Positions 45,154 to 54,639 are shown, numbered from the stretch's first letter. The stretch: DNA of 64,000 bases from Paenibacillus sp. FSL W8-0426 (GCF_037969725.1 NZ_CP150203.1:5162001-5226000), one strand, 5' to 3'. Numbers and translations: made by a program. The notes: generated from the sequence alone by a model not told the origin.

Positions 45154-46299
45154 TTATCTTCCTGCATTATCGGCTTCTTCCCTCGTTAAAATAAAGAGCC
45201 GACCATCGGCGTTTAAAATTTGCGTGCCGTTATCCAGCTGGACGAGCGGCTGTTCCCAGTGGGTATGCCCGCAAAAAACGACCGTCTCCGGCCCGGCCTC
45301 CAGCGCCTGCCGGATCAGCGGTTCGCCCATGCACCCGAGTTCGGGAATGCCCGGGCTCTGGTGCAGCAATAGGCAATCCGGCTGCTGCTTCAGCAGCTTG
45401 GTCAGGGATTGCAGGTACTGCTTCTCCGGCAGCCGGTTCGGCTTGTCCGGCCGGCCGATGATGCCGCCGAGGCCAGCGATGCGCAGCGGTCGCTGCTGGC
45501 CTACGGCGCGGGGTGCGGGCCTGCCCGGCACGGGGCCCGCATGGCTTGGCGCGGGGCCGTCCGGAACGGGGCCCGCGCTGACCACGCCCGGGGCATCCAG
45601 GTAATGGATGCCTTCGGCGCGGTGCAACCGATGAGCGGATGCCTCATCGGTGAGATCGTGGTTGCCGTCGACGCCGGCAACCCAGCTGAACGCTTCCCGG
45701 AAGGCCAGCCATACGGGAAGCGGATTGCCGCTGGCGCCGCGCTTGCCGCGCCGGGCATAGAGGTCGCCGCACAGCAATACGCCCGTGCGGCGCGGATCGA
45801 GCTGCGGCCAGTACACTTCCAGCAGCAGCTTCGCGTGTTCCGGCAGCAGCTCGCCGAGCAGCCGGTCGACGGTTTGATCCCGTGCACCGTCTTCGCCCAT
45901 ATTAAAGGCATACAAATTTGCAGCGTTTGGATCACGACCGCTGACGCAGCTCCCGGTTCCACCCTTTATACCACTGTTGCCGCCAATTTGTTCATTGGCG
46001 TATTTGTTGGTGTTTTCGTTAGTGTATTCGTCGTCCTGCTCCATATTGTGTACGCAAGGGCTCCCCCCGTTGTCGCTCAACCCCCGACCGGTGACCTGTC
46101 TTTCATTTCCACTGCACACTTTCACAGGCACGATGCCTTGCAAATCCGAAGCCACCAACAAAGCATCAAGATGCTCCGGCAGCCCGGAAACGATCGCATG
46201 ATAGATCGGCAGCCTGGCCGCCGCGACCTCTCCGCCCGGAACGGCATTCAGGTAATCGAACCCATCCATCGGCTCCGCATTCAGTTTGACGATTTTCAC
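45154..46299 (-). CDS. Calcineurin-type metallophosphoesterase
   Basis: 381 residues. Dinuclear-metal motifs: LLCGDLYARRG, VAGVDGNHDLTD and VVFCGHTHWEQP, with LLLHQSPG between. Two family-atypical inserts stand out: a polar, Asn-rich stretch near residues 80-130 (EYTNENTNKYANEQIGG) and a Pro/Gly/Ala repeat GPVPDGPAPSHAGPVPGRPAPRA near 260. GTG at 46299 is preferred because GAGGAGG lies 9 nt upstream. Substrate unknown. Confidence 0.8.
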   Translation of the reverse strand: MKIVKLNAEPMDGFDYLNAVPGGEVAAARLPIYHAIVSGLPEHLDALLVASDLQGIVPVKVCSGNERQVTGRGLSDNGGSPCVHNMEQDDEYTNENTNKYANEQIGGNSGIKGGTGSCVSGRDPNAANLYAFNMGEDGARDQTVDRLLGELLPEHAKLLLEVYWPQLDPRRTGVLLCGDLYARRGKRGASGNPLPVWLAFREAFSWVAGVDGNHDLTDEASAHRLHRAEGIHYLDAPGVVSAGPVPDGPAPSHAGPVPGRPAPRAVGQQRPLRIAGLGGIIGRPDKPNRLPEKQYLQSLTKLLKQQPDCLLLHQSPGIPELGCMGEPLIRQALEAGPETVVFCGHTHWEQPLVQLDNGTQILNADGRLFILTREEADNAGR

Positions 46300-46653
46300 G
46301 TCACTCACCTCCTCTGTTTGACGCTGCCAAGTTAGACTGCGGGCCTTGACCGACGTTGTATAATCATGCGTAAATTGGTTACAGCCCGCACTTGTATGCA
46401 ATCCAACTCGCTCGTCGAATCACCAGTTATGTTTATAATCACACAGAGAGTGCAGTCCGCCCAACATCATCTGCTGCTCTCATCCTGCATATATATAGTC
46501 CTTCTCCTCCAATCACGCTTCTCCATAAATCACTAGACAATTTTGCCACACCATCTGCGATTTCTCCATCCACTCCGGATGCGCTCCCGTATTTGGCCTT
46601 GATTACCCACCCCAACATCAGAGCGAAGTTGGGCCCCGAACATCATCGGCGGG

Positions 46654-46835
46654 CAACGAACCCGAGACGTCTTATTTGGCCACATTTCGGCGGGGTTGAG
46701 CGCTAACGAACTTGAGCGTCGTTATTGGGGCTAAATCGCGTGTTTGTGACTCGTTTTATGCATATTAACGTGTCTCATGTTCGTTACATTTCAAAGTGTG
46801 GGATTCCCGCAGGATAAGGTGTACAATGTTCGTTA
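46654..46835. repeat. Four-unit intergenic repeat, copy C
   Basis: Forward units at 46654-46676 and 46704-46726, inverted units at 46764-46786 and 46812-46835, e.g. ACGTGTCTCATGTTCGTTA. Same order as copies A and B, but between divergent rather than convergent genes. Confidence 0.8.
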
Positions 46836-46947
46836 GAATTTCTCGTTGCGTATGTAAGCACTCCAAAAGGGGCGCAAACACAGATCAATAGCCGATATCA
46901 TCAGCACAGCGACCTCGACAGTCTCTTTTACTAGGCGCATATCTCAT

Positions 46948-47106
46948 ATGCAACGGGATGCATCTCACCATTCACATTCACATTCGCATACACATGCATA
47001 TCCACATACACATTCTCTCCCAGCCTTATGCTTCCGTGCCAATCCGCTAATCTGTCCAAAAATGAAGCAGCGTGAGGCACCCGAGGCTAATCCAGCACAT
47101 CATTAA
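46948..47106 (+). CDS. Possible His-rich 52-residue peptide
   Basis: ATG at 46948 opens MQRDASHHSHSHSHTHAYPH... with ten His in the first ~20 residues, built on a CACATT/CACATA hexamer run (46968-47014), ending TAA at 47104-47106. No Shine-Dalgarno is visible, so it may be just a simple-sequence tract. The rest of the 1-kb spacer 46300-47337 holds the four-unit repeat and no other gene. Confidence 0.25.
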   Translation: MQRDASHHSHSHSHTHAYPHTHSLPALCFRANPLICPKMKQREAPEANPAHH

Positions 47107-47337
47107 CAATGTCACCCTCATTGTAAACGGATCTTTCCACTGATTCCAACATAAGCTCAGCGCCACCCTCACCTAAATGGCGGTACTCCAAGGCATTCCG
47201 CATCCCCGCAGCCCAAACAACCTGCTCATATTTTGCATCAAGCTCCCTTTGACTTTCTCATTCTAAGCGGCGGCACACGCCCATATACTGGATTGTAAGC
47301 GAATTCATAAGAGGATTAGAGGAGTGTGATCGACGTT

Positions 47338-47700
47338 ATGATCATTCAGGTCAGCCCATTGGCGGAATCCAGGCTGCGTGCGAAGCTGGAGGACCGGCCA
47401 GGAACATTCAAGCTGTTCTATGACACGGATGGATGCGGTTGTGACGGGATTGCGGTGCTCCTGATCGTGAACGAGCCGGACGACGATGATATTCACATTG
47501 AAGCCGGAAAGCTGCCATTTATCATCAACAAACAGCAAAAGATCTATTTCGAGTCTTGCCTTCGCCTGCAATCAGAAGACAGTTTCCCTTCCTTCCGATT
47601 GAGCAGTGACTCCATGATTTACGGCAATCATGTCAAGGTCCATGATCTTCGGGACATCGCAGACACTTCGCCGCAGCCGCTCAGTTGGTTCGTACGATAA
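47338..47700 (+). CDS. IscA/HesB-like iron-sulfur family protein (YqkB-like)
   Basis: 120 residues. IIQVSPLAESRLRAKL at the start, DTDGCGCDGIAVLLIV near residue 40 and a C-terminal beta segment match the short HesB-like Firmicute family (YqkB), which has the CGC pair but not the C-terminal C-x-C of true IscA. ATG at 47338 matches the family start; GGAG lies 13 nt upstream, a rather long gap. Role in Fe-S metabolism is inferred from family. Confidence 0.8.
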   Translation: MIIQVSPLAESRLRAKLEDRPGTFKLFYDTDGCGCDGIAVLLIVNEPDDDDIHIEAGKLPFIINKQQKIYFESCLRLQSEDSFPSFRLSSDSMIYGNHVKVHDLRDIADTSPQPLSWFVR

Positions 47701-47779
47701 AGTACTCGTCGTGGAACTGCTCATATGTTAAAAAGCTAGCACCCTAAGTGAAGTGCAACCTAAGAATAGACATTCGTAA

Positions 47780-47813
47780 AACCCCTTAGTTATTCCGTTG
47801 AATTCTAGGGGGT
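47780..47813 (+). terminator. Terminator of the HesB-like gene
   Basis: AACCCCTTAG and CTAGGGGGTT form a stem, followed by ATTTTAC, about 80 nt after the stop. Downstream, 47820-47960 has an open frame reading KKFKRYSENLKPEVI, vaguely like an IS3 orfA start, too weak to call. Confidence 0.65.
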
Positions 47814-47971
47814 TATTTTACTAAGAGAAAAAAGTTTAAGCGATATTCCGAAAACCTCAAGCCAGAAGTCATTCTACTTCATGTTAAAAAAGCAAGACGC
47901 CCTGGTTTATCATCTCTGTCAGAGGATCTGGATACATGTTACGTTCCTATATTTCTGAAAAAGCATAAAGA

Positions 47972-48019
47972 AAGCCTTTATACTTCGCATAATCCCATGA
48001 ATTAGCGTAATAAAGGCTT
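47972..48019 (-). terminator. Terminator of the secreted-protein pseudogene
   Basis: AAGCCTTTATACTTCGC pairs with GCGTAATAAAGGCTT; T-rich on the minus strand. Lies just past the stop at 48031. Confidence 0.6.
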
Positions 48020-48030
48020 CACAATATAAT

Positions 48031-48496
48031 TTAATAGATGGACACCGTGTCTGATGGAAGTGAAATGGTAGAAACCGCATCCCATGTACTGACTTCCTCG
48101 ATTTCCTTGATCGTCAACTTGGCAAAAAAACTGTATCCTCCGAATCCTTCCTGGTCTGTTATAGCGTCCTTAAACGCAGAGAACTTCGTTTTCAAAAAGT
48201 GTTTTTTGGATATGTTGAGATCATATTTAAGCATAATATTCACTTCAATCTTTTCTTCTGTTTCATTGAGTCTATGTTCGTCCATCAGGGTTTGCAGTGG
48301 TTTGAGAATCACTTCGCCAGCCATGGCCCCATCCCCCTCTGCCTTTTGTTTCACTTCTTCGCCCTCGATTGGAGGGTATATTTTTTTGCCTTCACTGTTT
48401 TGACCGCAGGTGCCTTCAATTGTGCTTCCTTAGCTGAAACCACAGATGGAATGAATAAGAGACTAAAGAAACGATCACTTTTCTTCCTATCTGCAT
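48031..48496 (-). pseudogene. Secreted protein with two frameshifts
   Basis: ATG at 48496, with GGAGAAGGTGG upstream, begins MQIGRKVIVSLVS; a second frame continues the signal peptide LLFIPSVVSAKEAQLKAP; a third, after the A7 run near 48380, continues KIYPPIEGEEVKQKAEGDG and runs to the stop with no further break (LKYDLNISKKHFLKTKF; ITDQEGFGGYSFF). Reading all three gives one small exported protein of unknown family. Two shifts make it a pseudogene unless the base calls are wrong. Confidence 0.6.
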
Positions 48497-48606
48497 CCAA
48501 TTCCCACCTTCTCCATTTAAATTTACAATCCTTTCCTAATGGACATCAATTGAACAGTAAATGTTTCGCTGCCTGATATTTTCCATCTGCTGCTGGTCTC
48601 CGTTAA

Positions 48607-48660
48607 GAAAAAAGATAAAACCTCCTTTCACTGAATAATTGAAGTGGCGAAAGGAGGTTA
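48607..48660 (-). terminator. Terminator of the second sugar ABC operon
   Basis: On the minus strand AACCTCCTTTCG pairs with GTGAAAGGAGGTT and is followed by TTTATCTTTTTTC. Located 120 nt after the last permease gene. 48661-48782 contains no gene. Confidence 0.8.
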
Positions 48661-48782
48661 TAACCTGTTGAATATCTCGGCGCGAAACCAATGAATTCGG
48701 AGAAAAAATCCATTTGCAAGCTTTAAGGCGTGAAGCGAGAAAAGCATCAAGGACAAGGTCCCCATCTATCTCAAGCTCCGCT

Positions 48783-49643
48783 TTATTTAAGGCCGGTTGT
48801 TGCGATCCCGCGAATGATTTGATTTTGGAAAAAAAGAAACAACACGATCAACGGCAGCACAGAAAGCGTGGCACCCGTCATGATCTGTACCCAGTTGCTG
48901 CTGTCCTTCGCTTCGCTGGAGAAAAACGCCATGCCTACCGGGATAGTAAACATCTCCTCGCTCTGCGTGATGATCAGCGGCCAAATGAACGAATTCCAGC
49001 TGCCGAGGAACGTCAGGATCGACAGCGTCGCCAGCGCGGGTCTCACGAGCGGTACGGCGATCCTAAGCAAAATGCCCCATTCGCCCATGCCGTCGATGCG
49101 CGCCGCATCCAACAGCTCGGCAGGCAACGACTCCATGAACTGTTTCATCAGGAAAATGCCGAATCCCGTGATCAATCCCGGGAACAGAATGCCCCAATAC
49201 GTATCCATCCCGTTCAGGCCGCTTGAGACAAGATACCAAGGGATGATGAGCATTTCGGTGGGCACCATCAGCGTGCTAAGGATCAGCACAAAGATCACCT
49301 GCCTGCCCGGGAACGAAAATTTGGCCAATATGTATCCCGTGATCGTATCGAACACGCATACGCTCGCCGTAGCAATCACCGCCACGTACAGGCTGTTCAG
49401 CATCCACCGGGGAAACGCCGTTTCACGAAACATGGCTGCATAATGCGCCCACGTGAATTCGGGCGGAATCAGGCTTAGGGAGTATATATCGTCCAATGTT
49501 TTGAACGAAGTCGAGATCATCCACAGAAACGGAAATACCATCAATCCTAGCCCCAACGTAAGCAACACGTAACTGATCACAGCTCCGAAATGCTTTCGGC
49601 GTCCATTCGTGATCGCCCTGGGCCATGCGGCGGATCTGCTCAT
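48783..49643 (-). CDS. Sugar ABC transporter permease (MalG/UgpE type)
   Basis: 286 residues, six membrane helices. EAA-type loop ELLDAARIDGMGEWGILLRIAVPLVRPALATLSILTF near residue 190, MISTSFKTLDDI near the N-terminus. Last gene of the amidohydrolase-binding protein-permease-permease operon. No ATPase gene in the operon. Confidence 0.92.
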   Translation of the reverse strand: MSRSAAWPRAITNGRRKHFGAVISYVLLTLGLGLMVFPFLWMISTSFKTLDDIYSLSLIPPEFTWAHYAAMFRETAFPRWMLNSLYVAVIATASVCVFDTITGYILAKFSFPGRQVIFVLILSTLMVPTEMLIIPWYLVSSGLNGMDTYWGILFPGLITGFGIFLMKQFMESLPAELLDAARIDGMGEWGILLRIAVPLVRPALATLSILTFLGSWNSFIWPLIITQSEEMFTIPVGMAFFSSEAKDSSNWVQIMTGATLSVLPLIVLFLFFQNQIIRGIATTGLK

Positions 49644-49668
49644 CCTTGAACATTCACCATCCTTTCCC

Positions 49669-50613
49669 TTACTCCTGACTGAAACGGTTGCCCATCACCT
49701 TCAACTGGATCAGCGTCAACACGAAAATGATCACAAACAAAATGACGGTTGCCGCAGAGGCCAGCCCCATGTCGAAGCTTTTGAAAGCGAGATTATAGAT
49801 ATGCAGCACTACGGAAATCGTGGAATCGAGCGGACCGCCGCCCGTCATATTGAGCACCTGGGTAAAGGTTTGCAGAAAACCGATCGATGCCAGCACCGTG
49901 GACAGCAGTATGACCGGGTTCAGCAGCGGCAACGTGATATGTACGAAACGCTGCCAGGCGGTCGCGCCGTCGATGGAGGCCGCTTCATAGTACATTTGCG
50001 GAATGTTCTGGAGTCCTGCCAAAAAGATAAGCATCTGGAATCCGATATTTTGCCATACCATCGCCGCGATGATCCAAAAGATCGCCTGCGCGGGCGAGTA
50101 CAGGAACGTTTGCGGGCCAAGCCCGGCCTCGATAAACAAAGCATTCAGAATCCCGTTTTTCATCAGAATCCAGCGGAATACCCAGCTCACGGCCACGACG
50201 CTGGTCACATAAGGAATGAAATACGCGGTCCGGAACAGGCTGCGAAGCTTCACCACCTGCTGCAGCAGCAGCGCAACGACCAGCCCGGTCACCAGCTGCG
50301 CAGGCACGCCAACAATGACGTAGATGCCCGTGTTCAGCAGCGATTGGAGAAAAAGGGAATCGCCCAGCAATGCCGCATAGTTTGCCAGGCCGACGAACGG
50401 TTTGTCGGGCGAGAGCATGCCCCATTCCCGAAAGCTGACGTTGAAGGAATACAGGATCGGCAGAATGCGGATGACCACGAAATAAAGCAGCGGAATCGAC
50501 AATCCGCCATAAATGAACAGCAGCCGTTTATGCCTGTAATGAAGCTTATGGACCCTGCGTTCGGAAAACAAACGTCGTTTCGGTCGAGAAGGAATGACGC
50601 CGGTTGTTCTCAT
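49669..50613 (-). CDS. Sugar ABC transporter permease (MalF/UgpA type)
   Basis: 314 residues, six membrane helices after a basic N-terminal tail (RPKRRLFSERRVHKLHYRHKR). EAA loop MYYEAASIDGATAWQRFVHITLPLLNPVILL near residue 215. 28 nt after the binding-protein gene and 25 nt before the second permease. Confidence 0.92.
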   Translation of the reverse strand: MRTTGVIPSRPKRRLFSERRVHKLHYRHKRLLFIYGGLSIPLLYFVVIRILPILYSFNVSFREWGMLSPDKPFVGLANYAALLGDSLFLQSLLNTGIYVIVGVPAQLVTGLVVALLLQQVVKLRSLFRTAYFIPYVTSVVAVSWVFRWILMKNGILNALFIEAGLGPQTFLYSPAQAIFWIIAAMVWQNIGFQMLIFLAGLQNIPQMYYEAASIDGATAWQRFVHITLPLLNPVILLSTVLASIGFLQTFTQVLNMTGGGPLDSTISVVLHIYNLAFKSFDMGLASAATVILFVIIFVLTLIQLKVMGNRFSQE

Positions 50614-50641
50614 CGCTGCGATGGCCTCCTTTGGTCAGGCT

Positions 50642-51991
50642 TTATTTTTTCTTGTCCTGTTTCGCCCAGTAATCATCGTACAGCTGTTGGGTTTTGGTCA
50701 CCAAGCCGTTGAAAGCCTGCTCAACGGGAACCTGATTAAGCAGCACTTCATCCACCGCGTTCACGAAAAGGGTTCGTTCCTGGGTTTCGTCAATGAAGAA
50801 ATGAGCATTGGCATCGTTCAGTTGCGAAATGAACGGACCCAGCAGCGGGTCGTTGACATACTTGTCCTGAAGCGCCACTTCCTTCTGCGCAGGCAGTTCG
50901 CCCACCTTTTCCACCCACTGCTCCTGCACGCCCTTGCTCGTCAAAAATTGCAGGAACGCCGTTGCGGCTTCCAGCTTCTCTCCGGTCACGTTGGCCGGAA
51001 TGGCATTGGCCCAGAAGGAGGCTTGGGTCGATTTCCCTTTGTAAGACGGAAGGGGAGCAACCGCGAAATTCAGGTCCGGCGCGTCTTTTTGGATCGAACC
51101 CAATCGGTAAGAACCGTCGACGTTCATTGCGGCATGCCCGGTTTTGAACGCATTCGCGTCATCCGTGTAAAAACCGTTGATCCCGACTTTGTGCACGGTG
51201 GCGAATTCGACCAAGTACTTGAACGCTTCCAGCCCTGCCGGCGATTCGTTCCACAGAATCTTCCGGCGATCCTCGCTCGTATCCTTGCCTCCAGCCTGGT
51301 ACAGCAACCCGTCGCGGAACCAGTGATGCAGCTGGGAACCCGGTTCCCAAGCAAATCCTTCCGTCACCAGCTGCCCGTTCTGGTCCGTTTCCGTCAGTGC
51401 CTTGGCATCCGAGACCAGCTCCTCCCACGTCGTCGGCGGTTTCTCCGGGTCCAGTCCGGCTTTGGCAAACAGGTCCTTGTTATAGAACAATCCCAAAGTT
51501 CTCACGCCGGTGGGCAGCGCGTAATACTTTCCATCCAGTTTGGCCGTTTGCACGAAAGGGAAAAACGTGTTCTCGATATCCGGGAAACTGCTCTCCGGCA
51601 ATGGCTGCAAATACCCGGACTGCACGTATTTCGGCAGCCATCCGTAGTACAGGTTGATGACGTCCGGCCCCTTGCCGGCAGGCACCAGCGTGGCTACTTT
51701 TTGATTGTACTGGTCGTACGGAAAATTGGTTTGCTTGACTTTGATGTCGGGATGTTCGCCCTCGAATTCCTTGATTAACGCGTCGATCAGTTCCACCTTG
51801 GCCGGGAACTCGTACTGCCAGTATTCAATCGTCACTGTCTCTGCCTGCCCGGCGGCAGCGGTGTTTGCTCCCGTGTCCGCTTCCTGGGAAGGCTTTGCCG
51901 AGCAGGCCGTGATGCTTAACACCAGCGCACCTACAACCCACAAACACAGTGCTTTCCCAAGACCGAATGAAAATAAACCGGATCGTGTCAA
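50642..51991 (-). CDS. Sugar-binding lipoprotein of ABC transporter
   Basis: 449 residues, family 1 solute-binding protein. Signal peptide ALCLWVVGALVLSITAC with lipobox Cys near residue 29. Blocks VTIEYWQYEFPAKVELIDALIKEFEGEHPDIKVKQTNFPYDQYNQK, GKGPDVINLYYGWLP, YALPTGVRTLGLFYNKDLFAKAGLDPEKPPTTWEEL fix the family. TTG at 51991 is used because AAAGGGGAAG lies 10 nt upstream and it puts the signal peptide at the start; longer frames begin inside the preceding gene. Ligand unknown. Confidence 0.88.
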   Translation of the reverse strand: MTRSGLFSFGLGKALCLWVVGALVLSITACSAKPSQEADTGANTAAAGQAETVTIEYWQYEFPAKVELIDALIKEFEGEHPDIKVKQTNFPYDQYNQKVATLVPAGKGPDVINLYYGWLPKYVQSGYLQPLPESSFPDIENTFFPFVQTAKLDGKYYALPTGVRTLGLFYNKDLFAKAGLDPEKPPTTWEELVSDAKALTETDQNGQLVTEGFAWEPGSQLHHWFRDGLLYQAGGKDTSEDRRKILWNESPAGLEAFKYLVEFATVHKVGINGFYTDDANAFKTGHAAMNVDGSYRLGSIQKDAPDLNFAVAPLPSYKGKSTQASFWANAIPANVTGEKLEAATAFLQFLTSKGVQEQWVEKVGELPAQKEVALQDKYVNDPLLGPFISQLNDANAHFFIDETQERTLFVNAVDEVLLNQVPVEQAFNGLVTKTQQLYDDYWAKQDKKK

Positions 51992-52043
51992 GCCGTCCAC
52001 TTCCCCTTTGCTATAGTTTTGTTTTCCTTGCATGCCGCTACAT

Positions 52044-53015
52044 TTACGAACGGCCCTCATTGCCCGCCTTGTCTGCATTTCTGTGTCCTGCCTCACTCCC
52101 CCATGGAACGTGAAGCAAACGTCTCGCATTGTTGCCGAAGATCAGCTCGATCTCCGCCTCGCGGAAGCGCAGGTCACGGCATACCCTGACTTGATCCTGC
52201 AAATACCGGTATGGATACCCGCGCGGGAACCCGCTTGCATCCGTGCCGAAAATGATTCGCTCCGGCCCGAGCAATTCGTACGTCTTGCGGAACAGCGTTT
52301 CCAGCGTCAGCTCATACGGCACCCACCGCACCCATTGGTTGGAGCCTGACGTGTCGATATATACGTTGGGACAGCTCCAGCATAAATGCAGCAGCTCCTG
52401 GAAATAACCCGCCCCAAAATGAGGAATGATGAAGGGAATGTCCGGGTAAGCCCGAGCCGTATTGAAAATCGCCAGCGGGTTGATGTTGGGATGATGCACG
52501 ATCCCCCCCGCATGGCCCAGCATCCCGAAATGGATCAGAACGGGCAGGCGGCGCTCCGCAAGGAATTTCCAGACGGGGTCCAATGAAGGTGAATCGAACG
52601 GGATCGGTGTGAGCGGGCCAAACAGTTTGTATCCTCGAAGCCCCAATTCGTCAACGGCGCGCTCCAGCTCGGAGGCAGCATCTTCGCTTTCAATCGGATG
52701 GCATGCAAAGCCGGTGAACCGGTCGGGATATCCGGCGATTTGCTCGGCCAGCTTGTCGTTGTCGTGCGCAGTGAGAAAGTTGAGCCCGCCGATCTTGTAT
52801 TTGTCCAGTTCATCCACCCAACGTTCGATCAGAGGTTTCGCCGCTTCCCCGGCGGTCTCCTCAGGAGCCGGAAAATCCCACGAAAGCCTCATGCGCTCGC
52901 TTCGTTCCTTGCCGTAATTCGAAACCGATTCGTGCAGTTTGTGCGGGGACAGCAGCAGTTTATATGGCAGATGGCCGTGGATGTCGAACACTCGGAATTC
53001 AGGATTGGAAAACAT
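52044..53015 (-). CDS. Amidohydrolase_2 family metal-dependent hydrolase
   Basis: 323 residues. Metal-binding FDIHGHLP at residue 10 (the usual D-x-H), VLIHFGMLGHAGG, FIIPHFGAGYFQELLHL (His near 200) and the final IFGTDASGFP (Asp near 270) are the ACMSD/2-pyrone-dicarboxylate-hydrolase-like set. Cytoplasmic. First gene of the sugar ABC operon, suggesting it acts on the imported compound or a lactone made from it. Confidence 0.85.
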   Translation of the reverse strand: MFSNPEFRVFDIHGHLPYKLLLSPHKLHESVSNYGKERSERMRLSWDFPAPEETAGEAAKPLIERWVDELDKYKIGGLNFLTAHDNDKLAEQIAGYPDRFTGFACHPIESEDAASELERAVDELGLRGYKLFGPLTPIPFDSPSLDPVWKFLAERRLPVLIHFGMLGHAGGIVHHPNINPLAIFNTARAYPDIPFIIPHFGAGYFQELLHLCWSCPNVYIDTSGSNQWVRWVPYELTLETLFRKTYELLGPERIIFGTDASGFPRGYPYRYLQDQVRVCRDLRFREAEIELIFGNNARRLLHVPWGSEAGHRNADKAGNEGRS

Positions 53016-53476
53016 CGCTTAGCTCCTCCCATGTTAGTTTTGTAAGAAAGATTTGATCGCATAAATGCCGACTAATCTTATCGGAATGTTTGTTTCAAAA
53101 CTCTACCATGATTTCAATAACCATACAATGCCATGGCTTATCGAAAATTTGATGGTGGTATTGCCTTTCTTTATAAGCGAATGTATTGACTTCCTCGCAG
53201 ATCAGGACTAAATTAGGCTACTATATAAACCGCACTAACAATCTCACTTGACGACTACGAGTGCAGTACCATCTTCCGATTACTGTTATCCCCGGATTTT
53301 TTCGAATGCCTTTTTCAAAGGGAAAATCCGGTGATAAGCCGTGCTTCCGATGCAGCTTTCTTGCAGAAAGCTTTTAGCGCACGCTTCGCTTCTTCAGATC
53401 GGTTCTGCCTCTCCGTTAACGTGTGGATATTTTTTTGCGGTTTTCTCTGGAGTACCAAGATACGGGAGGGTTGGCC
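53016..53476. other. Divergent intergenic region
   Basis: 461 nt between the divergent amidohydrolase operon and the SolA-like gene. AT-rich in 53040-53260, presumably holding both promoters. A CCGGATTTT ... AAAATCCGG hairpin lies at 53292-53331. No gene or repeat recognised; the upstream extension of the SolA frame from 53423 lacks a ribosome site. Confidence 0.5.
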
Positions 53477-54637
53477 ATGTCACATAACTATGACGTTATT
53501 ATCGTGGGAGCAGGCTCGATGGGCATGAGCGCGGGTTATTATCTTTCACGGAGCGGGCTCAAAACATTGCTGATCGATGCGTTCGATCCCCCGCATGGCG
53601 AAGGCAGCCATCACGGTGAACCCCGTCTCATTCGCCACGTCTATAGCGGCGGACCCGATTATATCGCGATGGCGCTGCTTGCTCAGCAGCTCTGGGAAGA
53701 GCTTGAGGATGCCTCGGGCAGCAAATTGCTCGTTCCTTCCGGCGTGCTTAACATCGTGGATCCGGGCGTTTACTCCTTCCGCGACCGCTTGGCCCATGCG
53801 GATGAGGCAGGTGTGCGTTACGAACTGCTGCGAGCAAGCGAGATCATGAAACGCTGGCCCGGCATCGACGTGCCGGAGCATTACGAAGCGATGTATGAAC
53901 CTGACGCGGGTTATCTGTTCAGCGAACGCTGCGTTCAGGTGTATCGACAACGGGCCGAAGCGCATGGAGCCACCCTGTTGACGAACACGCTCGTCCAGCA
54001 GGTCGAATGCGGCCCGCAGACCGTGAGCGTCAAAACATCGGATGGCTCGACCTACTCCGCGAATCGGCTCATATTGAGTACAGGCGCGTGGTTCCGGACT
54101 TTGGAACCGTTCGTGAACCTGCCCATTCGGGCCGTGCGCAAAACGGTGGGATGGTTCGAAGCATCAGAGGAACTGTTTGCGGAGGAGCACTTCCCCGGTT
54201 TCACCCTGGCCGGACCGGAGGGCGGGTACTACGGGTTTCCAAGCATCGGCGGGGCGGGGTTAAAGATCGGCCGCCACGATACGGGCCAACCGTGGACGCC
54301 AGGCTCTCCCCCGACTCCCTTCGGCAGCGAAGAAACCGACGAAGGCGACCTGCGCAGGCTGCTTGAACGCCGGATGCCTCGCGCTGCGGGGAGATTGAAG
54401 CGTGGAGCGGTATGCAAATACGAATTCACGCCTGACGAGCATTTTATCATCGATCGGCATCCTGCCCATGATCATGTATGGATTGCCGGCGGATTTTCGG
54501 GCCATGGCTTCAAGTTCGCCAGCGCGGTGGGCAGTATTCTGTCCGATCTTGTGCAGACCGGGGTCACGGATCAGGACATCTCAAGGTTTGTCCTTTCCCG
54601 TTTTGCGGAAGCGAACATCTCCGGCACTTCCCCATAG
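53477..54637 (+). CDS. solA: N-methyl-L-tryptophan oxidase / sarcosine oxidase family
   Basis: 386 residues, monomeric FAD-dependent amine oxidase. YDVIIVGAGSMGMSAGYYLSRSGLKTLLIDAFDPPHGEGSHHGEPRLIRHVY matches the MTOX/SolA start, including the SHHGxxRLIR loop. C-terminal HFIIDRHPAHDHVWIAGGFSGHGFKFASAVGSIL is the FAD-binding end. The covalent-flavin Cys expected near residue 308 is not obvious in my reading of this region (RPxxxxC replaced around RGAVCKYEFTPDEHF, which does hold a Cys). ATG at 53477 follows GGAGGG. Confidence 0.88.
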   Translation: MSHNYDVIIVGAGSMGMSAGYYLSRSGLKTLLIDAFDPPHGEGSHHGEPRLIRHVYSGGPDYIAMALLAQQLWEELEDASGSKLLVPSGVLNIVDPGVYSFRDRLAHADEAGVRYELLRASEIMKRWPGIDVPEHYEAMYEPDAGYLFSERCVQVYRQRAEAHGATLLTNTLVQQVECGPQTVSVKTSDGSTYSANRLILSTGAWFRTLEPFVNLPIRAVRKTVGWFEASEELFAEEHFPGFTLAGPEGGYYGFPSIGGAGLKIGRHDTGQPWTPGSPPTPFGSEETDEGDLRRLLERRMPRAAGRLKRGAVCKYEFTPDEHFIIDRHPAHDHVWIAGGFSGHGFKFASAVGSILSDLVQTGVTDQDISRFVLSRFAEANISGTSP

Positions 54638-54639
54638 AA

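Noticed and set aside
46960..47020. CACATT run as a CRISPR-like or tandem regulatory array
   Set aside because: Contiguous hexamer repeat without spacers; simple-sequence tract.
47820..48003. Possible IS3 orfA start (KKFKRYSENLKPEVI...)
   Set aside because: Similarity limited to about 15 residues and no transposase core follows.
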